This document shows positions 6,993 to 14,591 of a stretch of 20,667 bases of DNA, piece by piece. Position 1 is the stretch's first letter. Every line of letters begins with the position of its first letter. This DNA comes from CAVSWT01 sp963731745 (GTDB lineage Bacteria > Bacteroidota > Ignavibacteria > Ignavibacteriales > Ignavibacteriaceae): NCBI GenBank assembly GCA_963731745.1, contig CAVSWT010000022.1, positions 1 through 20,667 of the forward strand. The letters run 5' to 3'. A program made the translations under genes and the position numbers. Below the pieces are notes generated by a model. It made no database searches. It was given only the letters and a program-made list of their open reading frames with translations, and was not told the DNA's origin.

Positions 6993-7954
6993 GCAATTTT
7001 CTTAAATATTTTTAATCTATCCATCAATTTTATCACAGGCTTTGAATTCTGCATAATATAAAAATGCACACTTGGAACATTTTTATTTAAAAGCTCTTCA
7101 ACTTGCTTAGCCGCCCATTCAACACCTATATCCAATATGTGTTCAGGTTTGGCTGCACTAACTTCGTCGACTAATTCATCTGGTAAATTGATATAAAAAT
7201 TTCTCGGTAAGTTAATTAAATGAGACTTAGCAGTTAAAATTTTTAAGCCTGGAATTATAGGGACAGTAATACCTTCAGCTTTGCATTTGTTAACAAAATC
7301 ATAATAAACTTTGTTATCATAAAACATTTGAGTTACTACATAATGAGCGCCGGCATCAACCTTTGCTTTAACATATTGAATATCCGTTTTTAAGTTCGGC
7401 GCTTCGAAATGTTTTTCAGGATATCCGCTTACGCCGATACAAAAATTTGACGGTTCAGCATCCAGTAAATTTTCTTCAAGATATTTGCCTTTGTTCATAT
7501 CAACAATTTGCTTCACCAATTCAGAAGAATATTTATTTACGCTTTTGCCTTCCGGAACAGGTTTTTCATATCCATTGTCATCGCCTCTTATAGCGAGCAC
7601 ATTTTCAATTCCCAGATAACTTAATTCAATTAAAAAATCTTCAGTCTCTTCCCGCGTAAATCCTTTTGTAAGAATATGAGGAACGGCATCGACGTTGTAC
7701 TTGTTTTGAATTAATGCGCAGATTCCAAGTGTGCCGGGACGTTTGCGTTTTATTTTCTTTTGAATTCCTTTTGGCGTTTCATCATATATAACTTCAGCTG
7801 AATGACTGGTAATATCAATGAACGGAGGACGATATTTAATTATGTCATCTAAAACAGACAATAATCCTTTTATATCACCGCCGCGTTTTGGCGGAATAAG
7901 CTCAAAACTAATTAATGGTTCTTTTGCTTTTTGTAAATGTTCTATTACTTTCAT
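6989..7954 (-). CDS. metF: Methylenetetrahydrofolate reductase
   Basis: 321-residue flavoprotein of the MetF family, which reduces 5,10-methylene-THF to 5-methyl-THF for methionine synthesis. SFELIPPKRGGD (16-27) has the catalytic Glu, and FIDITSHSA (45-53) corresponds to the barrel's second strand. Further on are ILTKGFTREETEDFLIELSYLGIENVLAIRGD (about 94-125), GVSGYPEKH and GAHYVVTQMFYDN, all family hallmarks. Length is slightly above E. coli MetF. It heads a three-gene overlapping operon with an oxidoreductase and a class II aldolase, an unusual partnership for a folate enzyme. Confidence 0.93.
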   Translation of the reverse strand: MKVIEHLQKAKEPLISFELIPPKRGGDIKGLLSVLDDIIKYRPPFIDITSHSAEVIYDETPKGIQKKIKRKRPGTLGICALIQNKYNVDAVPHILTKGFTREETEDFLIELSYLGIENVLAIRGDDNGYEKPVPEGKSVNKYSSELVKQIVDMNKGKYLEENLLDAEPSNFCIGVSGYPEKHFEAPNLKTDIQYVKAKVDAGAHYVVTQMFYDNKVYYDFVNKCKAEGITVPIIPGLKILTAKSHLINLPRNFYINLPDELVDEVSAAKPEHILDIGVEWAAKQVEELLNKNVPSVHFYIMQNSKPVIKLMDRLKIFKKIA

Positions 7955-8120
7955 CTAATCTATTCTTATTTATTTTAAGTTAGGTAAATTTAATATAATA
8001 ATTAATAAAATTGTTTAATTGCTTAATCGTCGAATTGTCTTATTAACTATTTGCTTAAATCAATACAACAAAATAACCATTTAACAGTTAAACAATTCGA
8101 CAATATAACTATGCTGCAAA
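7955..8120. other. A/T-rich gap with inverted repeat and GTTAAAT-type tract
   Basis: No gene seen. GTCGAATTGT (8029-8038) and ACAATTCGAC (8092-8101) form a perfect 10-bp inverted repeat 53 bases apart. On the - strand 8045-8103 reads like TTGTTTAACTGTTAAATGGTTA, the same low-complexity family found on the + strand at 10655-10692 beyond the other end of the acylase gene. The function is unknown. Confidence 0.55.
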
Positions 8121-10589
8121 TTAGCGAGTGGGTTTAATAATATACTTATTCTTATTCTGTTCAATAGAATTTAAATCAGTCCTAACAGTTATATATTTTC
8201 TATGCAGCCACATATCTGTCATATCTTTATAATGATCACTCATTACATTTCCGCTTTGCCCGGTTGGAAGAATCATATAGAATAAATCAGGCTTTGAATA
8301 ATCAAAAATGTAACGCATTGAAGGGCCAAGATTATTTTCAAATTGATCATGAGTAAAGCGCGGATATTTTTTAATTGATTCATAAAAAGGATACTCAGTA
8401 TTAAAAATAGTAGTACCATCACCACCAATACTGTAAGGTCCAATATTAATGAAATTATCAAGTATTGAAGAGACACCAGAAAATGCATGTTTAAATGTAA
8501 CTTGATGAAGCTTTCCCCACTGCCATTCTTTTAAATCTTTTCCGAATTCATATTCCAACTCAGTTAAAGCATCGGAAAGACTTTTTCTGATAATTTCATT
8601 CTTTGTTTCAATTCTATTCTTTGTGTTTGTATTATCAAACCATGTGCAAGTCGAATCGCTTAAAACCTGAATTACACTGCGGTAAGGTACATTCGCAACA
8701 AATAGAAATTCATTAAACTGTTCTTCACCCATTTCATCATAAAAAATATTTTTTAATAGATGATTGAAGAACACAGCATAAATAGCCGGCACCTGACTGT
8801 ATTCATCAAACTCATAATTCCATTCATCGAAAAGCTTTAATGTTAAATTTAAATTTTTGTCGGTTACTTTAACATTTTTAAATGCATTCAAAATATATTG
8901 TGTAATTTTTTCTGCATACGGCGAGATAAAATCATTCTGATACTTTTCATAATCTCTAACAGAATGTTTTTGTTTTTGACTCAGCAGTTCAACAATTCTT
9001 TCATACCTTGAAGGCGGCTCCCATAAGTTTGAAATGTAATATTTAAAATTCTTTATAGTTTTATTATTAGCAGAAGCTATAAAATTAGATGGTGGATTAA
9101 ATAAGTTCGGCAAATCTTCTGCGTTTAGAATTCCTTTCCAATCATATTTACTTGTTGTCCCATCACAAACAAAAGCTGCACTTTCACTGTTTCGAATTGG
9201 AATCCGTGTACCCATTATATAACCGATATTTCCCTCTTTATCAGCGTAAACAAAATTTTGACCCGGGACAGAATAAGTTTTAAATGAAGATTTAAACTCA
9301 TCCCAGTTTTTTGCTTTGTTAATTTTATAGAAAGCTAAAAACTCATCGCTATAATCATCACCAAGCCAGCGCATGCTTAAAGGAACAGTTTTTTCTTTTC
9401 TATCTTTATATAAAATTGAGTAAGGATGAATGTCAGAAATTAAAGGCCCATGCCTGGTTGATTTTATTTCAAATGCAACAGAAGTAGAGTCTTTAACTTT
9501 TATCGTATCCTTAATTACTTGAAGATTGTACCAGTTATCATTGTATAAATATTTTTTCTTTGCCGAGTCTAATTTCTCAATATAAAAATCTGCATCATCA
9601 GTCATTAAATTTGTAACTGTCCAGGTAATATTTTGATTCTTTCCGATAACAATCATCGGGATTCCAGGCAAAGTAAAACCGGCTGCATCCCAGCCATCGC
9701 GTGCTTCACTTTTTATAACGGCAGCAAACCATTTTCCTGGCGCACTGAATGCAAGATGAGTATCATTTGCAATTAAAGGTTTGCCGCTTGCAGACATATT
9801 TCCATTCACAACCCAATTGTTTGAGCCAATATGAGTTCCTCTTAATCCCATAAACTTTCTAAAAGCTTTATCTGTTTCTACAAATGATTTACTTATGGGC
9901 GGATATTTTTTTAATTCAGGGGGAATAATAAACGGACCGTTTTCGGGATATGCCGGCAAAATTTCTTTTACTTTTTCTTCTCCGAATTTTTGAACAAGAT
10001 CAGTAAATGAAACATCAATCCACCAGCTTATATTTAATTCCCATGCCATCATCCTCGCGATTATTAAAGAATGTTCAGGCGTCCAGAGATATGGATCATA
10101 ACCTAATGCATCAAACTCGACGGGATATTTTCCTTTAGCCTGCTTTAAATAAAAATTAACTCCGTTTGAATAAGCCTGCAGAAATTTTAATTCTTCCGCG
10201 CTCATTTTTTTCATGTTTGCTTCAACAGTTCTTTTTATACCCACAGTTAAAAACATTTTATCAAATGGAATTGTAGCACTTCCGAAAATTTCGCTTAATC
10301 TTCCCTCGCCGGCTCTACGCGCAATATCCATGGTGAACATTCTCTCCTGCGCATGAACATATCCCAATCCAAATGCAGCGTCTTCATCGTTTGCTGCAAC
10401 AATATATGGAACAGCCATGCTGTCACGATAAACTGTAATATTATTTTTGATATGAACTGATGCTGCTTCCCCATTATAATCAGGTAAAGAAGTTTTTAAC
10501 ACATGATAAAAAATCACTCCGCCTACAACAAATACAATAATGAAGGAAACTAAAGCACCAATTAATATTTTAAGCCATTTAGGCATCAT
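8121..10589 (-). CDS. Penicillin acylase family protein (peptidase S45)
   Basis: 822-residue N-terminal-nucleophile hydrolase. An N-terminal membrane anchor (about residues 8-30) precedes the alpha chain (RDSMAVPYIVAANDEDAAFGLGYVHAQERMFTMD, 55-88; RRAGEGRLSEIFG, 91-103). Autocleavage in this family occurs before the nucleophile serine, here in THIGSNNWVV, so G255/S256. The beta chain shows NGNMSASGKPLIANDTHL and, near the end, LPTGQSGNVMSDHYKDMTDMWLHRKY, typical of the family. Members hydrolyse amides such as acyl-homoserine lactones, beta-lactam side chains or cyclic lipopeptides; the substrate is unknown here. It is probably extracytoplasmic and monocistronic, flanked by long non-coding tracts. 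Two tandem ATG codons begin it; the first is used. Confidence 0.93.
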   Translation of the reverse strand: MMPKWLKILIGALVSFIIVFVVGGVIFYHVLKTSLPDYNGEAASVHIKNNITVYRDSMAVPYIVAANDEDAAFGLGYVHAQERMFTMDIARRAGEGRLSEIFGSATIPFDKMFLTVGIKRTVEANMKKMSAEELKFLQAYSNGVNFYLKQAKGKYPVEFDALGYDPYLWTPEHSLIIARMMAWELNISWWIDVSFTDLVQKFGEEKVKEILPAYPENGPFIIPPELKKYPPISKSFVETDKAFRKFMGLRGTHIGSNNWVVNGNMSASGKPLIANDTHLAFSAPGKWFAAVIKSEARDGWDAAGFTLPGIPMIVIGKNQNITWTVTNLMTDDADFYIEKLDSAKKKYLYNDNWYNLQVIKDTIKVKDSTSVAFEIKSTRHGPLISDIHPYSILYKDRKEKTVPLSMRWLGDDYSDEFLAFYKINKAKNWDEFKSSFKTYSVPGQNFVYADKEGNIGYIMGTRIPIRNSESAAFVCDGTTSKYDWKGILNAEDLPNLFNPPSNFIASANNKTIKNFKYYISNLWEPPSRYERIVELLSQKQKHSVRDYEKYQNDFISPYAEKITQYILNAFKNVKVTDKNLNLTLKLFDEWNYEFDEYSQVPAIYAVFFNHLLKNIFYDEMGEEQFNEFLFVANVPYRSVIQVLSDSTCTWFDNTNTKNRIETKNEIIRKSLSDALTELEYEFGKDLKEWQWGKLHQVTFKHAFSGVSSILDNFINIGPYSIGGDGTTIFNTEYPFYESIKKYPRFTHDQFENNLGPSMRYIFDYSKPDLFYMILPTGQSGNVMSDHYKDMTDMWLHRKYITVRTDLNSIEQNKNKYIIKPTR

Positions 10590-10649
10590 AGTATGAAATT
10601 ATTTTTATTGGAAATATATAAAATTAAAAATTACAATATTATATGATTG

Positions 10650-10735
10650 AATGGTTGCATTGTTAAATTGTTAAATAGTTAGATGGTTAAATGAATGAAA
10701 GATTAAAAGATTTAAAGACTAAAAGATTAAAGAAC
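10650..10735. repeat. Degenerate low-complexity repeat tract
   Basis: A run of variants of GTTAAAT (ATTGTTAAATTGTTAAATAG, TTAGATGGTTAAATGAATG) passes into variants of AGATTAAA (AAGATTAAAAGATTTAAAG, AAAAGATTAAAG). No coding potential. The same GTTAAAT type occurs inverted at 8045-8103. Such tracts are expected to vary in copy number by slippage. Confidence 0.6.
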
Positions 10736-10737
10736 CT

Positions 10738-10765
10738 GTAGGTGACGCAGATCTGCGTCCCCTAC
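10738..10765. repeat. 28-bp G/C-rich palindrome (REP-like)
   Basis: The inner 14 bases ACGCAGATCTGCGT are a perfect palindrome (10745-10758). They are extended by G/C, one mismatch, and the arms GTAGG (10738-10742) / CCTAC (10761-10765). It is strikingly G/C-rich within an A/T-rich gap, which points to a dispersed intergenic repeat rather than a local regulatory site. No T tract follows. It resembles the common class of intergenic elements ending in GTAGGGGC. Confidence 0.7.
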
Positions 10766-10942
10766 ATTTATATAATAATGTCAAAGGAAATTCTGAAAGC
10801 AAATCCCAACAAGTGGCAGTCCCGGCAACCGTTGCCGATGGTTGTTTTAAATATTGTCAAAGAAAAAATCCGAAACCAAATTTCATACTCTAATACTGGA
10901 GTTGTATCAGAGCAAGTCCTGTTTTATCTCTTAATTAAACAT
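10766..10942. other. Non-coding gap before the Fic operator array
   Basis: I see no convincing gene here. An open frame from ATG 10778 to 10948 (56 codons) has no homology that I recognise, a tryptophan/proline-containing low-complexity start and a stop inside the downstream operator palindrome. A short inverted repeat CGGCAA/TTGCCG occurs near 10826-10840. The stretch is more G/C-rich than its surroundings and could be the remnant of an inserted element. Confidence 0.4.
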
Positions 10943-11050
10943 CTTTAATTATAAAATTTTATAATTAAAGAAAACGCCTTAACTTTAATTAAGATTAGTT
11001 ATAATTAAAGAAAATTCCTTATATTTAATTATAAGAATTTATAATTAAGG
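10943..11050 (+). promoter_or_regulatory. Three palindromic operators at 40-bp spacing upstream of fic
   Basis: Palindrome A (10943-10970) is perfect over 28 bp. B (10983-11010) has perfect 9-bp outer arms, CTTTAATTA/TAATTAAAG. C (11025-11048) has perfect 10-bp arms TTAATTATAA/TTATAATTAA around GAAT. Their centres are at 10956.5, 10996.5 and 11036.5, exactly 40 bp apart. The intervening bases are also alike (AAAACGCCTT, AAAATTCCTT), so these are 40-bp tandem units. Each palindrome contains TATAAT (10960, 11000, 11040); the last would place transcription start about 16 bases before the fic ATG. Inference: cooperative autorepression by the winged-helix end of Fic. Confidence 0.75.
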
Positions 11051-11067
11051 TAAAAGTTAAAAAATCC

Positions 11068-12207
11068 ATGAAAATCGAAGAATTTAAAAGCGGAAGCTAT
11101 TCGCAGCAATATGAATATAAAAGCTTCTCCCCCACTCCTATAAATAATGAATGGACATGGGAAGACGGTAAAATTAATACTTTATTATCGGAAGCAAATA
11201 GGAAGCTGGGTTCATTGGATACTTTCTCTTTGCAGGTTCCGGATATAGATATATTCATTAAAATGCACATTGCAAAAGAAGCAACCAAGTCGAGCAAAAT
11301 AGAAGGGACTCAAACTGAAATTGAGGAAGCATTAAAAAACGGTTCGGATATAGCGCCGGAAAGAAAAGATGATTGGCAGGAAGTTCATAACTATATAAAA
11401 GCAATGAACACTTCGATAGAAAAACTAAAAACTCTCCCGGTTTCTACAAGATTGTTAAAAGATGCGCATAGAATTTTAATGAGCGGAGTAAGGGGCGAAC
11501 ACAGAAATCCAGGTGAATTTAGAGCAAGTCAAAATTGGATTGGCGGCGCATCATTAAAAGATGCAACTTATATTCCCCCGGTTCATACAGAATTAAATGG
11601 ATTAATGAGCGGCCTTGAAAAATTTTTACATAACAATAAAGTTGAAGTACCGTATTTACTGCGTGCCGGTATTGCACACTACCAATTTGAAACTATACAT
11701 CCATTCCTTGACGGCAATGGAAGAATAGGAAGATTATTAATTACGCTTTACCTGGTTAGCACAAATTTGCTTTCAAAACCGGCGCTTTATTTATCTGATT
11801 ATTTTGAGAAGCACCGGCAGCTTTATTATGATAATTTAAATAACGTAAGAATTAAAAATGATATGGCTCAATGGCTTAAATTTTTTCTTGTTGGAATAAT
11901 TGAAACCAGCGATAAAAGTATTATCACATTTAAAGAAATATTGAAGCTGAAAGAAAAGATAGAAGATAAAATTCTTCCCGGACTAGGTAAGAAATTACCA
12001 ACAGCAAAGCAGTTGATGAAATACTTATATAAAAAACCAGTGGTAAATGTGCAAGAAATTCAGACTGAATTGAGAGTATCTTTGCCTACAGCAAATTCAA
12101 TCATCGCTGATTTTGAAAGATTAAAAATCCTAAAAGAAAAAACAGGCTGGAAAAGAAACCGTGAGTTTGAGTTTTCCGATTACCTAAATTTGTTTAAAGA
12201 TAAATAA
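11068..12207 (+). CDS. Fic family AMP-transferase with N-terminal inhibitory helix and C-terminal winged helix
   Basis: 379-residue protein. The Fic motif HPFLDGNGRIGR (211-222) is intact, with the catalytic His and all phosphate-binding residues, so AMPylation of a target protein is predicted. The inhibitory motif (S/T)xxxE(G/N) is present as SSKIEG (75-80), placing it in the class with the inhibitory helix N-terminal to the Fic core in the same chain. The Fic_N region covers about 30-95. The C-terminal 75 residues (PTAKQLMKYLYKK ... LRVSLPTANSIIADFERLKILKEKTG) form a winged helix-turn-helix, likely DNA-binding. It is monocistronic, alone on the + strand between - strand genes. No separate antitoxin is seen. 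The upstream palindrome array suggests self-regulation. Confidence 0.92.
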   Translation: MKIEEFKSGSYSQQYEYKSFSPTPINNEWTWEDGKINTLLSEANRKLGSLDTFSLQVPDIDIFIKMHIAKEATKSSKIEGTQTEIEEALKNGSDIAPERKDDWQEVHNYIKAMNTSIEKLKTLPVSTRLLKDAHRILMSGVRGEHRNPGEFRASQNWIGGASLKDATYIPPVHTELNGLMSGLEKFLHNNKVEVPYLLRAGIAHYQFETIHPFLDGNGRIGRLLITLYLVSTNLLSKPALYLSDYFEKHRQLYYDNLNNVRIKNDMAQWLKFFLVGIIETSDKSIITFKEILKLKEKIEDKILPGLGKKLPTAKQLMKYLYKKPVVNVQEIQTELRVSLPTANSIIADFERLKILKEKTGWKRNREFEFSDYLNLFKDK

Positions 12208-12249
12208 TGAGAAATAACATTTTTAAAAAAATTTCAATAGGCAATAACT

Positions 12250-12639
12250 TCACTTCCTCCGTGCATTATCAACACTCCAAATTCCAGCTCCGTAGGAGGC
12301 AATAAATAAAAATACAAAACAATAAAATACAGCCTTTTCTCCGCCATTGATTATCGGCCAGAAAGCTTTAAAAGCATGTGCTTTAAAATATGCTGCTGCC
12401 ATCTCACCACTGCAGATAAATGCCGCCAATCTTGTATGCCAACCTATAATTATCATAAAACCAAATATTGTTTCAATAACCGCAGCGAGTACAAGCAGAG
12501 TATTACTTAGCTGCAGTGTGCCATTTATTATTGAAATATCTTTTTGAATTCCGTGGCTGATAAATAATATTCCGATTACAATTCTCATCAAGGCGTAAAT
12601 TTGATTAGAAAAATTGGCCAGAAAATTTTTTGATTTCAT
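12250..12639 (-). CDS. DoxX family membrane protein
   Basis: 129-residue integral membrane protein with four predicted helices: ALMRIVIGILFISHGIQK (DoxX signature, about 16-33), LLVLAAVIETIFGFMIIIGW (about 48-67), the segment with AAFICSGEMAAAYFKAH, and AVFYCFVFLFIASYGAG (about 105-121). The DoxX family includes a thiosulfate:quinone oxidoreductase subunit and many proteins of unknown function, so the role is undefined. A strong ribosome site (AAAGGAG) precedes ATG 12639. It lies 90 bases downstream of the metallophosphoesterase on the same strand and may have its own promoter in that gap. Confidence 0.85.
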   Translation of the reverse strand: MKSKNFLANFSNQIYALMRIVIGILFISHGIQKDISIINGTLQLSNTLLVLAAVIETIFGFMIIIGWHTRLAAFICSGEMAAAYFKAHAFKAFWPIINGGEKAVFYCFVFLFIASYGAGIWSVDNARRK

Positions 12640-12729
12640 CGGTTTCTCCTTTCATATTTAATCACAATTGATTTGAACATTTATCTTCATTCTTATTATA
12701 CATAATAAAATCTTCATAACAATGTAAAC

Positions 12730-13536
12730 CTATTTTTCTCTTTTCCATTCGTCATTGTAGTTGGTATAAATTGTTGAGATTGCTTTCTGAAATTCATTTC
12801 CATTCCATTCTTTTATTTCAATTGTGATTCGTCCGGGCTCAATTATTATAAAATTGAATGCATTGGGTTCATTGCGAATCCTATTTGAAATTGCGGTTCC
12901 AGCTTGTGCTGAAATTACTGATCTTTTTCTAGATGGATAATAAGGCCTTATATCTCCGTTGTAACCATGATGAATATGTCCGGCAAGAAGCAGGTCAACT
13001 TTGCAATCATCAATTACATCTAAAGCTTTAACTGATCTGCCGATAAGCTGGATTCCAGAGTCTCCAGGCGGCGGAATAAACGGATGATGAGTTACAATTA
13101 TTTTGAAAATATTGTCATCAATATTACAAAGCCGTTTTTGCATATCAGCGATTTGTTCAATGGATATTCTACCATTTTTCCAGGTAAAAGATCTTGCAGA
13201 GTTTATTCCAAGCACTGCAATTTCATCATCAACAAATATTGGGTTTAAGTTTTCTGTAATATATTTTTTATACCTATTTAATGGAAAGAAAAATCTATTA
13301 AATATATCAAACAGCGGTACGTCATGATTTCCTGGAATAACAATTTTTGGGAAATTAATTTTTTCAAGATATTCTTTTGCAGCCTTGAATTGATTGTTTC
13401 TCGCCCGTTGTGTTAAATCGCCGCTGATTACAACTAAATCAGGATTGAGAAAATTAATATCTGCCAATAAACCGTCTGCTATTTTTTTCTCTTCTGTCCC
13501 AAAATGTAAATCAGATATATGAATTATCTTTCTCAA
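12730..13536 (-). CDS. Metallophosphoesterase (class III phosphodiesterase-like)
   Basis: 268-residue binuclear metal phosphoesterase. All ligand motifs are present in order: SDLHFG (D9, H11), ISGDLTQ (D40), IPGNHD (N70, H71), VTHHPF (H150) and AGHIHHG (H187, H189). The pattern matches CpdA/YfcE-type cyclic-nucleotide or phospholipid phosphodiesterases; the substrate is not determined. The start is TTG 13536, chosen because a near-perfect Shine-Dalgarno AAAGGAGG lies 8 bases upstream inside the end of the lipid kinase gene. The two genes are 4 bases apart, so they are almost certainly cotranslated, which suggests a joint role in lipid or headgroup turnover. Confidence 0.9.
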   Translation of the reverse strand: MRKIIHISDLHFGTEEKKIADGLLADINFLNPDLVVISGDLTQRARNNQFKAAKEYLEKINFPKIVIPGNHDVPLFDIFNRFFFPLNRYKKYITENLNPIFVDDEIAVLGINSARSFTWKNGRISIEQIADMQKRLCNIDDNIFKIIVTHHPFIPPPGDSGIQLIGRSVKALDVIDDCKVDLLLAGHIHHGYNGDIRPYYPSRKRSVISAQAGTAISNRIRNEPNAFNFIIIEPGRITIEIKEWNGNEFQKAISTIYTNYNDEWKREK

Positions 13537-13540
13537 CTAT

Positions 13541-14443
13541 TCAACCTCCTTTCGGAACAATCACTTTTAGCGCACCAGGTTTAATATTATATTCAAGCGG
13601 AGGTTTTAATTTAACCACTTCACCATCAATTGAAACAAGCAATACTTTTTTATTTACTTCAATTGTCACAGCATCAGTAATATCGCAATTAAAATTTTCA
13701 GTCTGATTCAACTTATTTATCAAAGCTAAAAATGCAAATTTGAACATCGATATTCTGCCTGAAGTATCAGGGTAATAAAGGCTCAATTTTCCTTCATTTA
13801 ATTTTTCACGTCCGCCTAAATTTAAAAAATCAAAAGCGTATTCGTTATTGCCAACAAAAACGAACGGCGTTTTACATCTATTACTATTTTTATCCGTTTT
13901 AACATTTACGTGATGAAAAGGAAAAATTGGGAAAAGCTTAATCATTGCTGAACCCATTGCTATCCATTTATTTCCCCCAAATTTATTAATCTCTTTTTCT
14001 CTTTTGCGAACAATCTTAGGATAAAAGCCAATTGATGAATTATTTATAAAAATTTTTCCGTTCACTTCACCCACATCAATTTTTTGGATATTATTTTCTG
14101 TAATTATTTCTATGGCTTCTTCCAACATTAATGGAATATTTAAATCCTTTGCGAAATGATTTAATGTTCCAAGCGGTAAAATGCCCAAAGGGATTTCTTT
14201 ATCAACTAATGCGGATGCAACGCTGCTTAAAGTACCGTCGCCTCCAACCGCAACAATTGCATCAATTTTTTGAGCAATTGAATCTTGAACAAGTTCTTCT
14301 AATTTTTCATTTTCTATTTTATGCACTTCTGCATTAATATTATGATTATTAAATTTTTGAACAATCTCATCCTCAATATTTGTAGTTGAACCCTTTGACC
14401 TCTGCCCTGCTTTTTTATTTATAATTAATTTAATGGTTGTCAT
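13541..14443 (-). CDS. Diacylglycerol kinase family lipid kinase (YegS/DgkB-like)
   Basis: 300-residue lipid kinase. The nucleotide-binding GGDGT is at 67-71, followed by GILPLGTLNHFAKDL (87-101; the family's P-x-G-T-x-N-D-F-A with His in place of Asp). Later come INNSSIGFYPKIVRKRE and the C-terminal SIDGE segment near residue 273. Family members phosphorylate diacylglycerol or related lipids at the membrane. The NH in place of ND is common in the family and not a loss. It heads the operon with the metallophosphoesterase and possibly DoxX. Confidence 0.9.
   Translation of the reverse strand: MTTIKLIINKKAGQRSKGSTTNIEDEIVQKFNNHNINAEVHKIENEKLEELVQDSIAQKIDAIVAVGGDGTLSSVASALVDKEIPLGILPLGTLNHFAKDLNIPLMLEEAIEIITENNIQKIDVGEVNGKIFINNSSIGFYPKIVRKREKEINKFGGNKWIAMGSAMIKLFPIFPFHHVNVKTDKNSNRCKTPFVFVGNNEYAFDFLNLGGREKLNEGKLSLYYPDTSGRISMFKFAFLALINKLNQTENFNCDITDAVTIEVNKKVLLVSIDGEVVKLKPPLEYNIKPGALKVIVPKGG
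13545..13552 (-). promoter_or_regulatory. Shine-Dalgarno deciding a TTG start
   Basis: AAAGGAGG on the - strand encodes the last Lys-Gly-Gly of the lipid kinase and sits 8 bases before the TTG start of the metallophosphoesterase. It is one of the strongest ribosome sites in the window and fixes the unusual start codon. Confidence 0.8.
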
Positions 14444-14517
14444 AATTTATTTTCTATTTTAAGTAATTATAGTAAATAGTGACGAGAGATAGGTTCTAAC
14501 CTGATTCATATCACAGA

Positions 14518-14564
14518 TAAAAAATCAAATAAAAAAGCAGATCGTATATTCACAATCTGCTTTT
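14518..14564 (-). terminator. Intrinsic terminator of the coiled-coil protein operon
   Basis: On the - strand AAAAGCAGAT (14564-14555) pairs perfectly with ATCTGCTTTT (14542-14533) around a 12-base loop. It is followed by a T-rich run down to 14518 (TTTTATTTGATTTTTTA). It lies 28 bases past the stop of the coiled-coil gene and separates it from the lipid kinase operon. Confidence 0.8.
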
Positions 14565-14591
14565 AATGATTAAGGAAAAAGAATAAACTAA

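Noticed and set aside
10778..10948. Possible 56-codon gene before fic
   Set aside because: No family recognised, no ribosome site of note, and its stop falls inside the first operator palindrome; more likely chance or a decayed remnant.
10941..11060. Three 40-bp repeats considered as a CRISPR array
   Set aside because: The repeats are contiguous tandem units with no unique spacers and no cas genes; they are palindromic operator-like sites.
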